A stretch of 64,000 bases of DNA from Halioglobus sp. (GTDB lineage: Bacteria > Pseudomonadota > Gammaproteobacteria > Pseudomonadales > Halieaceae): positions 1 through 64,000 of the forward strand of contig PABK01000047.1 in NCBI GenBank assembly GCA_002699145.1, given 5' to 3'. The position numbers were made by a program, and so were the translations under genes. How positions within the stretch are numbered: position 1 is the stretch's first letter; each line of letters begins with the position of its first letter. The notes under the pieces are model-generated. The model had not been told where the DNA came from, did not search any database, and saw nothing but the letters and a program-made list of their open reading frames with translations. This document shows positions 16,856-25,331 of this stretch, one piece after another.

Positions 16856-17733
16856 TGCCGCGCCACCCCGGCGGATTCAAGGGCGGCGATGACCGGCGCG
16901 TGAAAACGTTCGTCGAGAACGGTCAGGGGCAGGCGGATGCCCTCGCCGACCAGGCCCTGGTAGTGTAAAGCCCATTTCACGGGTATCGGGTTCGCCTCCA
17001 GGAACAGCGCGTGGTAGAGAGAGACAAGTTGATCGTTGATCTCCGCCGCGGTCTGGCGCTCGCCAGACAGCGCCGCCTCGGCCAGGCGCGCGTTGAGCGC
17101 GGGAGCGACATTGGCGGTGACCGAGATCACCCCCTGCCCGCCCGACAACATCAGCTCCATGGCGGTGGGGTCGTCGCCGGAGTAGATGGCGAAATCGTCG
17201 CCACAGCGCGCCAGCAGGTCCGGCAGGCGCGACAGGTCGCCGGTGGCATCCTTGAGGCCGATAATATTGTCCACCTCTGCCAGGCGCACCACGGTGTCGT
17301 TGTCCATGTCCACCGCCGTGCGTCCGGGCACGTTGTAGAGGATTTGCGGGATGGCCACTTCCTCGGCGACCGTGCGAAAGTGCTCGTAGAGTCCGCGCTG
17401 GGTCGGCCGGTTGTAGTAGGGCGTCACCAGCAGGCAGGCGTCGGCGCCCGCGCCCGCCGCTGACTCGGTCAGCTCGATCGCCTCGCGCGTCGAGTTGGAG
17501 CCCGTGCCGGCAATGACCGGCAGGCGGCCGGCGCAGTGCTTGACGCAGTGGCGAATGACCTCGCAGTGCTCGGGCACGCTCAGGGTGGCACTCTCGCCCG
17601 TGGTGCCCACCGCGCCGATGGCGGCGGTGCCCACCGCGAGGTGCAGGTCCAGTAACCTGTCCAGGCTGTCCCAGTCGACGCTGCCGTCCTCGTGCATGGG
17701 GGTTACCAGGGCGACGATGCTACCGGTGATCAT
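16852..17733 (-). CDS. dapA: 4-Hydroxy-tetrahydrodipicolinate synthase
   Basis: DapA condenses pyruvate with aspartate semialdehyde, the first committed step to lysine and DAP. The 293-residue TIM-barrel protein opens MITGSIVALVTPMHEDGSVD. It has the GTTGESATL substrate loop (about residues 43-51), YNRPTQRGLYEHF with catalytic Tyr and IIGLKDATGDLSRL with the Schiff-base lysine near residue 161. Length and motifs are standard. It heads the dapA-bamC pair with a four-base overlap. Together with dapC, dapD and dapE, the window holds four steps of the pathway in two operons. Confidence 0.97.
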   Translation of the reverse strand: MITGSIVALVTPMHEDGSVDWDSLDRLLDLHLAVGTAAIGAVGTTGESATLSVPEHCEVIRHCVKHCAGRLPVIAGTGSNSTREAIELTESAAGAGADACLLVTPYYNRPTQRGLYEHFRTVAEEVAIPQILYNVPGRTAVDMDNDTVVRLAEVDNIIGLKDATGDLSRLPDLLARCGDDFAIYSGDDPTAMELMLSGGQGVISVTANVAPALNARLAEAALSGERQTAAEINDQLVSLYHALFLEANPIPVKWALHYQGLVGEGIRLPLTVLDERFHAPVIAALESAGVARQ

Positions 17734-17814
17734 GTGTCTACTCCGCGTGCGGGGCGGGTCGCCGCTCCCGGGGCGCCCGCTTGGTTGCGGGGAAGCCCGC
17801 CATTATCCATGACG

Positions 17815-17844
17815 GCGACAGGATGACAACCTGTCCGCTACAAT
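17815..17844 (+). promoter_or_regulatory. Putative promoter of the DUF3806-like gene
   Basis: GCGACA (four of six matches to TTGACA) and TACAAT are separated by 18 bases, and the ATG lies about 48 bases after the -10 box. The gap to the divergent dapA makes a promoter necessary here. The match is moderate. Confidence 0.35.
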
Positions 17845-17891
17845 GGGCTGCCGACGCCAACCGCCGAAAACGACCACCCCGGGGACAACCC

Positions 17892-18389
17892 ATGCCACGC
17901 ATTATCGCACCCTGCCTCGCCCTGCTACTGGCCGTACTCACCGCGGTCGCCGTGGCGCAGGAGCCGCAGGTCGGCGAGCTCTCCAGCCTGGACCGCCAGT
18001 TCATGCAACAACAGCGCGACCTGCTGCAGGAACTGGCCGCACTGCGCCTGGGGCGGCGTTTCAGCGGTGAGCGCGAGCGCGACCTGGCGCTGCTACAGGC
18101 GCTGCTGGACCGCGACATCGTGCGCCCGGACCAGACCCGCGAGCTGCAGGCAATGGGCGTCATCCTCGGCGACCACCTGGCGGCGGACCTCGACCTGCAC
18201 TGGGTGGTGTACGAGGACCAGCTCGGGCGCAGCCGCGCCCTGCGCTACCGGGACAGCGACACCTTCCTCTTCCCGGTAACCATGATCGCGCGCCGGCTCG
18301 AGGGCGGCGCCGAGGCCAGGGTAAACGAGATCTACCGCAAGGCCAGCGACACTGTCGAGCGCCTGCGTCCGGCCCTGCCCTATCGCTGA
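17892..18389 (+). CDS. Secreted DUF3806-like protein
   Basis: The 165-residue product starts with a signal peptide (MPRIIAPCLALLLAVLTAVAVA, cleavage near residue 22), so it is probably periplasmic. The mature part is helical and charged. It contains [32 protein letters not shown], which resembles DUF3806 proteins; that assignment is from memory and moderately sure. Function is unknown. An upstream in-frame ATG (17781) would add 37 residues with no signal character, so 17892 is chosen. It lies between divergent dapA and the lipid-transport operon, 80 bases before the latter. Confidence 0.7.
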   Translation: MPRIIAPCLALLLAVLTAVAVAQEPQVGELSSLDRQFMQQQRDLLQELAALRLGRRFSGERERDLALLQALLDRDIVRPDQTRELQAMGVILGDHLAADLDLHWVVYEDQLGRSRALRYRDSDTFLFPVTMIARRLEGGAEARVNEIYRKASDTVERLRPALPYR

Positions 18390-18412
18390 CTGTCCCGGCC
18401 CCCGCGGGGCTC

Positions 18413-18442
18413 TTGGCATTTCTGCGGCCCAGTGTTTAGACT
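18413..18442 (+). promoter_or_regulatory. Putative promoter of the MCE lipid-transport operon
   Basis: TTGGCA (-35) and TAGACT (-10) are separated by 18 bases, ending 28 bases before the first ATG of the operon at 18470. TTTAGA two bases earlier gives a 16-base alternative. Confidence 0.4.
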
Positions 18443-18469
18443 GTTTACAAACAAGCACAGCGGCAGCCG

Positions 18470-19600
18470 ATGAGCAGCAACACCCCCGACTACGTTCTCG
18501 ACGGTCACGACCGCGAAGAGTCCTCGCTGCGCCTTTCCGGGGACTGGGTCCAGGGGCAGCATCACGGCGACTTCGCCGCGCTGCAGTCCGCCCTGCGCGT
18601 ATCCCACCCCCTGCGCCTGACCGCCGACGGCGCCGGGCTGGGCGCCTGGGATTCCATCCTCATGGCCTTCCTGCTGCAATGCCACAACTACTGTCGCGAG
18701 GCAGGCATCGACTTCCGCACGCGCAATATGCCCGAGGCGGTGGAGCGCCTGCTGGCCGTGGCGACCGCGGTCAGCGCGCACGAGCCGCCGGCGGACGATG
18801 CGCCGCACTGGCTGCACGCGCTGCGGCCCGGCAAGCTGCTGCGCGACCTGGTCGACCGCCTGCGCGAATCGCTGGGCTTTGCCGGTGAGGTGTGCATCGC
18901 ACTGGCGCGGCTGGTCAGCGGGCGCGCCAATACCCGGCGCATCGACTTTCTCACCTTCTGCCACCAGGCCGGGCCGGACGCCTTCGCCATCATCAGCCTG
19001 ACCAGCATCCTGGTGGGCATGATCCTCGCCTATCTCGGCGCCGTACAACTGCAGCAGTTCGGCGCGGAAATCTTCGTCGCCGACCTGGTGGTCATCGGCA
19101 TGCTGCGCGAAATGGGGGTGCTGATGACCGCCGTGGTCATGGCCGGGCGCACCGGCGCGGCCTATGCCGCGCAACTGGGTACCATGCAGACCAACGAGGA
19201 AATCGACGCCATCACCACCATGGGGATATCGCCCATCGAGTTCCTGGTGATCCCGCGCATGCTGGCGCTGGTGGCGATCATGCCGCTGCTGACCGTGTAC
19301 GCCAACCTGCTGGGCATCATCGGCGGCGGCATCGTCGCCGGCGGCATGGGCATTTCACCCGTGGTGTACATCAACCAGGGTCTGGGCGCGATGACGCTGG
19401 CCCACCTCAGCGTGGGGGTACTCAAATCGTTCCTCTTCGCCGCCCTGATCGCGGTGGCCGGTTGCCGCGCCGGCATCAACTCCGGCCGCAGTTCCGCCGC
19501 CGTGGGCCAGGCGGCGACCGACGCCGTCGTCACCGCCATCGTCTACCTGATCGTCGCCGACGCCGCGGTCAACATCATCTTCCAGCAGGTGGGCCTGTGA
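18470..19600 (+). CDS. MlaE-family ABC lipid transporter permease with N-terminal STAS-like domain
   Basis: The 376-residue product joins a soluble N-terminal part (residues 1-120, STAS/MlaB-like: SLRLSGDWVQG, LRLTADGAGLGAWDS) to an integral membrane MlaE permease (about 150-376). Permease hallmarks are GAQLGTMQTNEEIDAITTMG-type cytoplasmic loop residues and several long hydrophobic helices (AIISLTSILVGMILAYLGA, ALVAIMPLLTVYANLLG). In E. coli MlaB and MlaE are separate, so this is a natural fusion. It should form the inner-membrane channel of an MCE system moving phospholipid or other lipid between membranes. It overlaps the ATPase gene by one base (TGATG). Confidence 0.92.
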   Translation: MSSNTPDYVLDGHDREESSLRLSGDWVQGQHHGDFAALQSALRVSHPLRLTADGAGLGAWDSILMAFLLQCHNYCREAGIDFRTRNMPEAVERLLAVATAVSAHEPPADDAPHWLHALRPGKLLRDLVDRLRESLGFAGEVCIALARLVSGRANTRRIDFLTFCHQAGPDAFAIISLTSILVGMILAYLGAVQLQQFGAEIFVADLVVIGMLREMGVLMTAVVMAGRTGAAYAAQLGTMQTNEEIDAITTMGISPIEFLVIPRMLALVAIMPLLTVYANLLGIIGGGIVAGGMGISPVVYINQGLGAMTLAHLSVGVLKSFLFAALIAVAGCRAGINSGRSSAAVGQAATDAVVTAIVYLIVADAAVNIIFQQVGL

Positions 19601-20385
19601 TGGGGCAGGCGCATATCGAGGTGCGCGACCTGACCATGGCCTACGGCTCATTCGTCATCCAGCGCGACCTCAATTTCGACGTCAATCGCGGCGACATCTT
19701 CGTCATCATGGGCGGCAGCGGCTGCGGCAAGAGCACCCTGCTCAAGCACATGCTGGGCCTGATCGAGCCCAGCTGCGGCGACATCGCCTACAACGGGCGG
19801 AATTTTACCCGCGCCAATGCCGCTGAACAGGAAGCCATGCGCCAGCGCTGGGGGATCACCTACCAGAATGGCGGTCTGTTCAGCGCAATGACCCTGGCGG
19901 AGAACGTCTCCCTGCCGCTGCAGCTCTACACCCGCTATGCGCCGGCCGAAATCGCCGACATCGTCGCCTACAAGCTGGCGCTGGTGGGCCTCGACGGCTA
20001 CCAGGGGTACTACCCCTCGGAGATCAGCGGGGGCATGCGCAAACGCGCCGCCCTGGCCCGCGCCATTGCGCTGGACCCGGAGATACTCTTCTTCGATGAA
20101 CCCTCGGCCGGCCTGGACCCGATCAGCTCGCGGCTGCTCGACGAGCTGATCGCGCAACTCAAGGACAGCATCGGCGCCACGGTGGTGATGGTCACGCACG
20201 AACTGCCGAGCATCTTCGCCATCGCCAACAACAGCGTCTACCTGGACAACAACAGCCGCACCATGATCGCCCAGGGCGACCCGGCGCAGCTGCGCGAGCA
20301 CAGCGACCAACCCGTGGTGCGCCAGTTCCTGTCGCGCAGCGCCGCCGCCAGTACAAGCGCCGCCGCCAGTGAGGAGAGCCAATGA
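19600..20385 (+). CDS. MlaF-like ABC transporter ATP-binding protein
   Basis: The 261-residue ATPase powers the adjacent MlaE-like permease. Walker A is GGSGCGKST (about residues 39-47), the signature is ISGGMRKRAALARA and Walker B is ILFFDEPSAGLDP. The MlaF-type SGGM signature, with Met instead of Gln, is typical of lipid-transport ATPases. H-loop and D-loop are present (VMVTHELPS, SAGLDPISS). The ATG sits on the stop codon of the permease gene, and its own stop overlaps the MCE gene start (ATGA). This tight coupling argues for a single complex. Confidence 0.93.
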   Translation: MGQAHIEVRDLTMAYGSFVIQRDLNFDVNRGDIFVIMGGSGCGKSTLLKHMLGLIEPSCGDIAYNGRNFTRANAAEQEAMRQRWGITYQNGGLFSAMTLAENVSLPLQLYTRYAPAEIADIVAYKLALVGLDGYQGYYPSEISGGMRKRAALARAIALDPEILFFDEPSAGLDPISSRLLDELIAQLKDSIGATVVMVTHELPSIFAIANNSVYLDNNSRTMIAQGDPAQLREHSDQPVVRQFLSRSAAASTSAAASEESQ

Positions 20386-21347
20386 GTGAGAAGCCGCATA
20401 CCGTCGCCATCGGGGCCTTTGTCGCCGGCGCGGTACTCATTGCCGTCACCACCCTGCTGTTCGTGCTGGGGTCGGGCTTCGGCACGAAGGAAAAAGTCGT
20501 GATGGTGTTCGACGGTTCCGTCACCGGCCTCAACATCGGCGCGCCGCTGGCGATCCGCGGCGTAAAAGTGGGCCAGGTCACCGATATCGAGCTGATCCTC
20601 GATTCCGACAACCTCGAACTGATCATGCTCGTGGAAGCGGACTTCGACCCGGGCGCCATCCGCCGTCGCGGCGCGGCCAACGACGACCTCACCGAAGAAC
20701 TGCTGAACCGCGGCCTGCGCGCCCAGCTCAACACCCAGAGCCTGCTGACCGGCCTGCTCTATATCCAGCTCGATTTTCACCCGCAGAGCGAACTGGTGCT
20801 GCGCGATATCGATTCACCCTACTTCCAGTTCCCGACGGTGCCGTCCGACCTGGAGCGCATCACGCGCAAGCTGCAGGATATCGATTTCGGCGCGCTGGCC
20901 GAGGATGTCGAGGCCATGGTGGAACAGTTTTACGCGGTGGCCTCCAGCGAGGACGTGCAGGCCCTGCCGCGGCAGGCCACGGCGGCGCTGCAATCGCTGA
21001 CGTCCCTGAGCGAGGAACTGCGTGCGCAGCTGGCCAGCAGCGGGCCGCGACTGGACTCGGTGCTGGACGAGACCGCCGCCACGGTGTCCAGCGCCCACGA
21101 CGAGCTGCCGCGGTTGTCCGAGTTGATCGAGAGCAACCTGCAGACACTGGAAATCGCGACGGACACCTTCCGGCAGGCCATGGGTAACGTCGAGGACCTT
21201 GCCTCCCAGGATTCGGCGACCCTGTACCGGCTGAACAACGCCCTGGCGGAACTGGCCCGGGCCGGGCGCTCACTGCAGGCCCTGGCCAGGACGCTGGAAG
21301 AACAACCCGAGTCCCTGATTCAGGGCAGGAGCCAGAACAAGCGATGA
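20382..21347 (+). CDS. MCE-domain (MlaD-like) lipid-binding protein
   Basis: The 321-residue product has one N-terminal membrane anchor (residues 8-31, VAIGAFVAGAVLIAVTTLLF) followed by an MCE domain (about 38-125). Its VFDGSVTGLNIGAPLAIRGV segment is the family signature. A long periplasmic C-terminal helical region (about 150-310) is rich in Leu/Glu/Ala heptads and suggests a tubular or coiled extension, as in PqiB/YebT rather than the short MlaD. The single MCE domain and position between ATPase and lipoprotein genes support a hexameric ring or tube carrying lipid across the periplasm. It overlaps both neighbours by four bases. Confidence 0.92.
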   Translation: MSEKPHTVAIGAFVAGAVLIAVTTLLFVLGSGFGTKEKVVMVFDGSVTGLNIGAPLAIRGVKVGQVTDIELILDSDNLELIMLVEADFDPGAIRRRGAANDDLTEELLNRGLRAQLNTQSLLTGLLYIQLDFHPQSELVLRDIDSPYFQFPTVPSDLERITRKLQDIDFGALAEDVEAMVEQFYAVASSEDVQALPRQATAALQSLTSLSEELRAQLASSGPRLDSVLDETAATVSSAHDELPRLSELIESNLQTLEIATDTFRQAMGNVEDLASQDSATLYRLNNALAELARAGRSLQALARTLEEQPESLIQGRSQNKR

Positions 21348-21931
21348 ACACGACATACCGGACCTTCGCATGCATCATCTGCTGCTGCGCGCTGCTCACG
21401 GCCTGCGGCAACAGCCCGCCGCACAACTACTACCTGCTGAGCGCGACGCCGGCGCAGGCGGCGCGGGGCGACACGCCGACACTGGGGGTTGGCCCGGTTG
21501 CCGTGCCCGAATACCTGGCCAGGGAAAATCTCGTCCACAACCGGGACGGCAATACACTGCGGGTGTCGGACTCCGACTACTGGGCCGAACCGCTGGCGCA
21601 CGGCATGGCGCGGGTCATGGCGCTGAACCTCGCGGCACTGCTGGACACGCAGGGCGTGCGCCTGTACCCCTGGCACAGCGGCCGCGCGCCTGACTACGGG
21701 TTCAGGATGACGGTGTTGTCAATGGACGCCGACGCGACGCAGGCGAGCCTGGTGGCCGAGTGGCTGCTCTACCGGCCCGCCGACAACAGCGTGGTGGCAC
21801 GCAGGATGGAGCAGTTGCGGCAGCCGTTGCAGGACAACTCCGCCGCGGCCATTGCCGCGGCCTACAGCGAGTTGCTGTTGCAGCTGTCGCGCACGGTGGC
21901 GGCGGACATTCGCGCCGACAGCGGCGACTGA
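21344..21931 (+). CDS. PqiC/YmbA-type ABC transport auxiliary lipoprotein
   Basis: The 195-residue lipoprotein has a signal peptide with lipobox LLTAC (Cys21), then PPHNYYLLSATPAQA, the family's typical start (FYLLS-like). The GVGPVAVPEYLARENLV and YWAEPLAHGMARVMALNLA segments match the ABC-type transport auxiliary (PqiC/YmbA) group. PqiC is an outer-membrane lipoprotein of the Pqi MCE system, so this gene probably supplies the outer-membrane end of the transporter. It overlaps the MCE gene by four bases and ends the operon, 14 bases before a convergent SDR gene. Confidence 0.88.
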   Translation: MNTTYRTFACIICCCALLTACGNSPPHNYYLLSATPAQAARGDTPTLGVGPVAVPEYLARENLVHNRDGNTLRVSDSDYWAEPLAHGMARVMALNLAALLDTQGVRLYPWHSGRAPDYGFRMTVLSMDADATQASLVAEWLLYRPADNSVVARRMEQLRQPLQDNSAAAIAAAYSELLLQLSRTVAADIRADSGD

Positions 21932-21945
21932 GACGCGCCGGGCGC

Positions 21946-22710
21946 TCAGAAATCCTCGGCGCGCAGCATGGCGTCGGAGCCGCCGTCGACGAAAAACACC
22001 GAGCCGCAGACGAAGTCGGCGTCCTCGCTGAGCAGGAAGCGCATGACATTGGCGATCTGCCGCGGCTGCGCGGTGCCGCCCAGCGGGACACTGTCGCCAA
22101 ACGCCCTGATGACCTCGCCCATCTCCTCGTCCTGCAGCACCTGCTCGGTCAGCGGCGTCATGGTAATGCCGGGCGCCACGGCGTTGAGGCGGATGCCGTC
22201 GGCGGCGTAGGCGACGACGTTGCGCCGCATCCAGATGGTGACGGCGCGCTTGGAGCCGGCGTAGGCCGTGTGGCCGTCGCGCTCCTCCAGCGCGGCGCAG
22301 GTCGCGGTCTCGTCCCCGCCCAGGCAACCCTGCACGAAAGGGTCATCCGCCGGCACCATGGGCGCGGAATTGGAGGAGACAAACAGGATGCTGCCGTTTT
22401 TCTTCGCCACCAGGTCGCGCAGGCCCTCGACCGTGGCGATCACCGCGAAGTAGTTGACCTGGGCGATCAATGACAGCGGGCGCGCCACCGGCGGCAGGCC
22501 CGCGCAGGGGATGAAGCCGTCGAGGCCGTCCGCGGCGAGTTCACGCACGCCGTCGACCGCCCGCTGCCGCCCGTCGGCGGTGGACAGGTCGGCGACCACA
22601 TCGCCCTCCTTGATGTCCACCGAGATGACCCGGTGGCCGGCCTGCTCAAGCTGTGATTTCAGTTCCGCGCCGATGCCCGTGGCGCCGCCGGTAATCGCGT
22701 ATACACCCAT
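21946..22710 (-). CDS. Short-chain dehydrogenase, 3-alpha-hydroxysteroid dehydrogenase/carbonyl reductase-like
   Basis: The 254-residue SDR begins MGVYAITGGATGIGAELKSQL and lacks the usual long N-terminus. It has DIKEGDVVADLST for cofactor choice and HTAYAGSKRAVTIWMRRN with catalytic Tyr and Lys. The short start, the SSNSAPMVPADDPFVQ insert and the FVDGGSDAMLR end resemble the Comamonas HsdA-type steroid dehydrogenase/carbonyl reductase group. The substrate is not proven. Nearby acyl-CoA and thiolase-like genes (23.6-26.5 kb) make steroid or related lipid metabolism plausible. Confidence 0.82.
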   Translation of the reverse strand: MGVYAITGGATGIGAELKSQLEQAGHRVISVDIKEGDVVADLSTADGRQRAVDGVRELAADGLDGFIPCAGLPPVARPLSLIAQVNYFAVIATVEGLRDLVAKKNGSILFVSSNSAPMVPADDPFVQGCLGGDETATCAALEERDGHTAYAGSKRAVTIWMRRNVVAYAADGIRLNAVAPGITMTPLTEQVLQDEEMGEVIRAFGDSVPLGGTAQPRQIANVMRFLLSEDADFVCGSVFFVDGGSDAMLRAEDF

Positions 22711-22824
22711 GGTGTTCTCCTGTGTCCCTTGCCCCGTTGCTCAGTGGCCGGCATTGTGTACCGATGCCGGGGGCCGCGCCATGTTGCCAGGGGTCAATTT
22801 CCTGTGCTAATCCAGCCGCTCGGT

Positions 22825-23502
22825 TCAATCGCCCAGCGACACCACCTCGCCGACGGGAGTGAGGCCGGACGGGTCCTTGTTGCGCGCATTGCCGATGGAG
22901 CGCGCCAAGGGAGCCAGGTGCAGCGGAAATTTCAGCCGCGGGCGGAACAGTTCGTCCGCGGCGGCAATCTCCCGGCTGTTGTCCAGCCAGCGCGCGCTCT
23001 CGTCGGGCGTCAGCAGTACCGGCATGCGCCGGTGCCAGGGCTCGAATTCCGGCGCCGCGGCCGTGGTCACCAGGGTGCAGGACAACAGCGGTTGTTCGCC
23101 CCTGTCCCACACGTCCCACAGGGCGGCCACCGCCAGCGCGGCCTGCTGGTTCGTGACCAGCCAGGGCTGCTTCGCCCCGCCCGCGCCGCGCCACTCGATA
23201 AAACTGCTCATCGGCACCACACCGCGCTGGTGGCGAAACGGCGCGCGGAACGCCCGGCTCCTGCCCAGTGTTTCGCTGCGCGCGTTGAACATCGCGTACT
23301 TCTGGTCGACCTGCGGCGCCCAGGCGGGAGTCAACCACCAGCGCGCCTGCCGCAGCAGCGGCCCGTGCTCGCCGTGCACCACCAGCGACACCTGTTCCGT
23401 GGGCGCCACGTTGGCGCGGGACGGCAGGGAGAGGTCTATACCCAGGTCGCGCAACAACGCCTGCAGACCCGGGCTGTCGATGACATTGAAGCGTCCGCAC
23501 AT
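22825..23502 (-). CDS. SRAP-domain protein (HMCES/YedK family)
   Basis: SRAP proteins cap abasic sites in single-stranded DNA through a covalent thiazolidine link made by Cys2 after Met removal. The 225-residue product begins MCGRFNVIDS, so Cys2 is exactly in place. Further conserved parts are NVAPTEQVSLVV (Asn), FNARSET, FIEW (active-site Glu) and FEPWHRRMPVLL (His). A longer frame reaches back to 23616, but a start there would bury Cys2, so 23502 is the functional start. It is monocistronic and divergent from the DUF35 gene. Motifs make the assignment safe. Confidence 0.95.
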   Translation of the reverse strand: MCGRFNVIDSPGLQALLRDLGIDLSLPSRANVAPTEQVSLVVHGEHGPLLRQARWWLTPAWAPQVDQKYAMFNARSETLGRSRAFRAPFRHQRGVVPMSSFIEWRGAGGAKQPWLVTNQQAALAVAALWDVWDRGEQPLLSCTLVTTAAAPEFEPWHRRMPVLLTPDESARWLDNSREIAAADELFRPRLKFPLHLAPLARSIGNARNKDPSGLTPVGEVVSLGD

Positions 23503-23618
23503 GGCCGCACTGTGCCCAACTGCTGCGCCCCTGACAAGCGCGCCGGCACCGGGCGCGCTTGCCTGCTCTCCTGCCCGGGGGTACCCTGTGCCACGTTTTC
23601 TCGCCCCGGAGTTCACCT

Positions 23619-24053
23619 ATGAGCGGCAAACCCCAGAATCCGGCCATCGAGGGCTGGTACACCATGGATGCCAGCCCGCACCTGATCGGCACCCGCTGCA
23701 CCGACTGCGGCACGTACTTCTTCCCGCGGCAGACCCACTACTGCCGCAACCCGCAGTGCAGCAGCACGGAATTCGAGGATGTGCAGTTGAGCCGCACCGG
23801 TCGCATCTGGAGCTATACCAACGCCTGCTACAAGCCGCCGGAGCCCTTCATCGCGCCGGAACCCTTCGAGCCCTTCACCATCGCCGCCGTGGAGCTGGAA
23901 AAAGAGCAGATGGTGGTGCTGGGACAGGTGGTTACCGGGGTCAGCGTGGACGACATCAAGGTGGGGATGCCGGTGGAACTGGTGCTGGAACCCCTGCACG
24001 AGACCGACGAAGACATCAAGATGACCTGGAAATGGCAGCCGCTAGCCGGCTAG
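23619..24053 (+). CDS. Zn-ribbon/OB-fold DUF35 protein, thiolase partner
   Basis: The 144-residue product has a zinc-ribbon (residues about 26-52: TRCTDCGTYFFPRQTHYC with a second cysteine pair) followed by an OB-fold (FTIAAVELEKEQMVVLGQV). DUF35 proteins form complexes with thiolase-fold enzymes, for example ChsH2 with the Ltp2 aldolase in steroid side-chain degradation. The thiolase-like gene starts 33 bases downstream, so the two probably form one complex. The start at 23619 is supported by CGGAG eight bases upstream and by the ribbon position. Confidence 0.88.
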   Translation: MSGKPQNPAIEGWYTMDASPHLIGTRCTDCGTYFFPRQTHYCRNPQCSSTEFEDVQLSRTGRIWSYTNACYKPPEPFIAPEPFEPFTIAAVELEKEQMVVLGQVVTGVSVDDIKVGMPVELVLEPLHETDEDIKMTWKWQPLAG

Positions 24054-24086
24054 GCCGTCGCCGCAACAGCGTGGAGTAAGCAGACA

Positions 24087-25274
24087 ATGTCCAATGAAAT
24101 CGCCATCCTTGGCGCCGGCATGCATCCCTGGGGCAAGTGGGGCCACAATTTCGTGGAGTACGGCGTGGCCGCCGCGCGCGAGGCGCTGGCCGACGCCGGG
24201 GTGCCCTGGCAGGACGTGCGCTTCGTGTCCGGTGGCGCCACCGTGCGCTGCGGCTATCCCGGCTACGTCGCCGGCGCCACCTTCGCCCAGGCGCTGGGCT
24301 GGCAGGGCGCCGAGGTCAACACGTCCTACGCCGCCTGCGCTTCCGGCTCGCAGGCCCTGGCAGCGGCGCGCAACAAGATCAACGCGGGCGAGTGCGACGT
24401 CGCGCTGGTGGTCGGCGCGGACACCACCCCCAAGGGCTTTCTCGCCCCCGCCGGTGGCTACCGGCCGGAAGACCCGGACTGGGTGCGCTTCTACCTGGGC
24501 ATCACCAATCCCACCTACTTCGCGCTCTACGCGCGGCGGCGCATGGACCTGTACGGCGACACCCTGGAAGATTTCGCCGCGGTAAAGGTGAAGAACTCCA
24601 GGATCGGCGCGCACAATCCCCGCGCGCGTTACAAGAAGGTGTTTTCCGCCGAGGACGTGGCGGCCTCCGCCATGGTCGCCGACCCGCTGCGCTTGATGGA
24701 TATCTGCGCCACCTCGGACGGCGGCGCCGCGCTGGTGGTGTCCAGCCTGGAGTACGCGAAAAAAATCGGCAAGGCGAATGCCCCGCGCGTCGCGGCGATT
24801 TCCACCGTCACGCCGACCTTCGCCAGCGGCGTGGTGGAAATGCCCGACATCGCCACCGACTCCGCCGCGGCGGCCGGCGTGGAGGCCATCGCCTACCGCT
24901 CACAAATCCCGCTGAAGGCCTACGAGGAAGCCGGTATCGGCCCCGCGGACGTGGACCTGGCCGAGGTCTACGATCTCTCCACCGCCCTGGAACTGGACTG
25001 GATCGAGGACCTGCAACTGGCGCCGCGCGGCGAGGCGGCGGCGCTGCTGCGCGCCGGCGACACCGCGGTGGGCGGCAAGATTCCGGTCAATGCCTCGGGC
25101 GGCCTGGCCTGCTTCGGCGAGGCCGTGCCGGCGCAGGCGCTGGCCCAGGTCTGCGAACTGACCTGGCAACTGCGCGGCGAGGCGGGCGATCGCCAGGTGC
25201 AGGGCGCGAAGGTCGGTATCACCGCCAACCAGGGCCTGTTCGGCCACGGCAGCTCGGTGATCGTGAAAGCCTGA
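24087..25274 (+). CDS. Thiolase-fold lipid-transfer protein / putative acyl-CoA aldolase (Ltp2-like)
   Basis: The 395-residue product has the thiolase fold with an ACASG motif (C84). The other classical thiolase catalytic groups are missing. The GHP histidine is replaced in NASGGLACFGEAVPA, and the C-terminal cysteine/histidine region reads NQGLFGHGSS. The same losses occur in SCP2/Ltp2-type proteins that work as retro-aldolases with a DUF35 partner. The partner is encoded just upstream. A beta-ketothiolase cannot be excluded, but aldol cleavage or acyl-CoA binding seems likelier. An EVYDLSTALE segment takes the place of the thiolase ExxDxF region. Confidence 0.83.
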   Translation: MSNEIAILGAGMHPWGKWGHNFVEYGVAAAREALADAGVPWQDVRFVSGGATVRCGYPGYVAGATFAQALGWQGAEVNTSYAACASGSQALAAARNKINAGECDVALVVGADTTPKGFLAPAGGYRPEDPDWVRFYLGITNPTYFALYARRRMDLYGDTLEDFAAVKVKNSRIGAHNPRARYKKVFSAEDVAASAMVADPLRLMDICATSDGGAALVVSSLEYAKKIGKANAPRVAAISTVTPTFASGVVEMPDIATDSAAAAGVEAIAYRSQIPLKAYEEAGIGPADVDLAEVYDLSTALELDWIEDLQLAPRGEAAALLRAGDTAVGGKIPVNASGGLACFGEAVPAQALAQVCELTWQLRGEAGDRQVQGAKVGITANQGLFGHGSSVIVKA

Positions 25275-25331
25275 CCACGGGCTGCACGGACCGCGCGTCG
25301 GCCCACCGGCCTGGCCGGCGGGCGCGCCACG

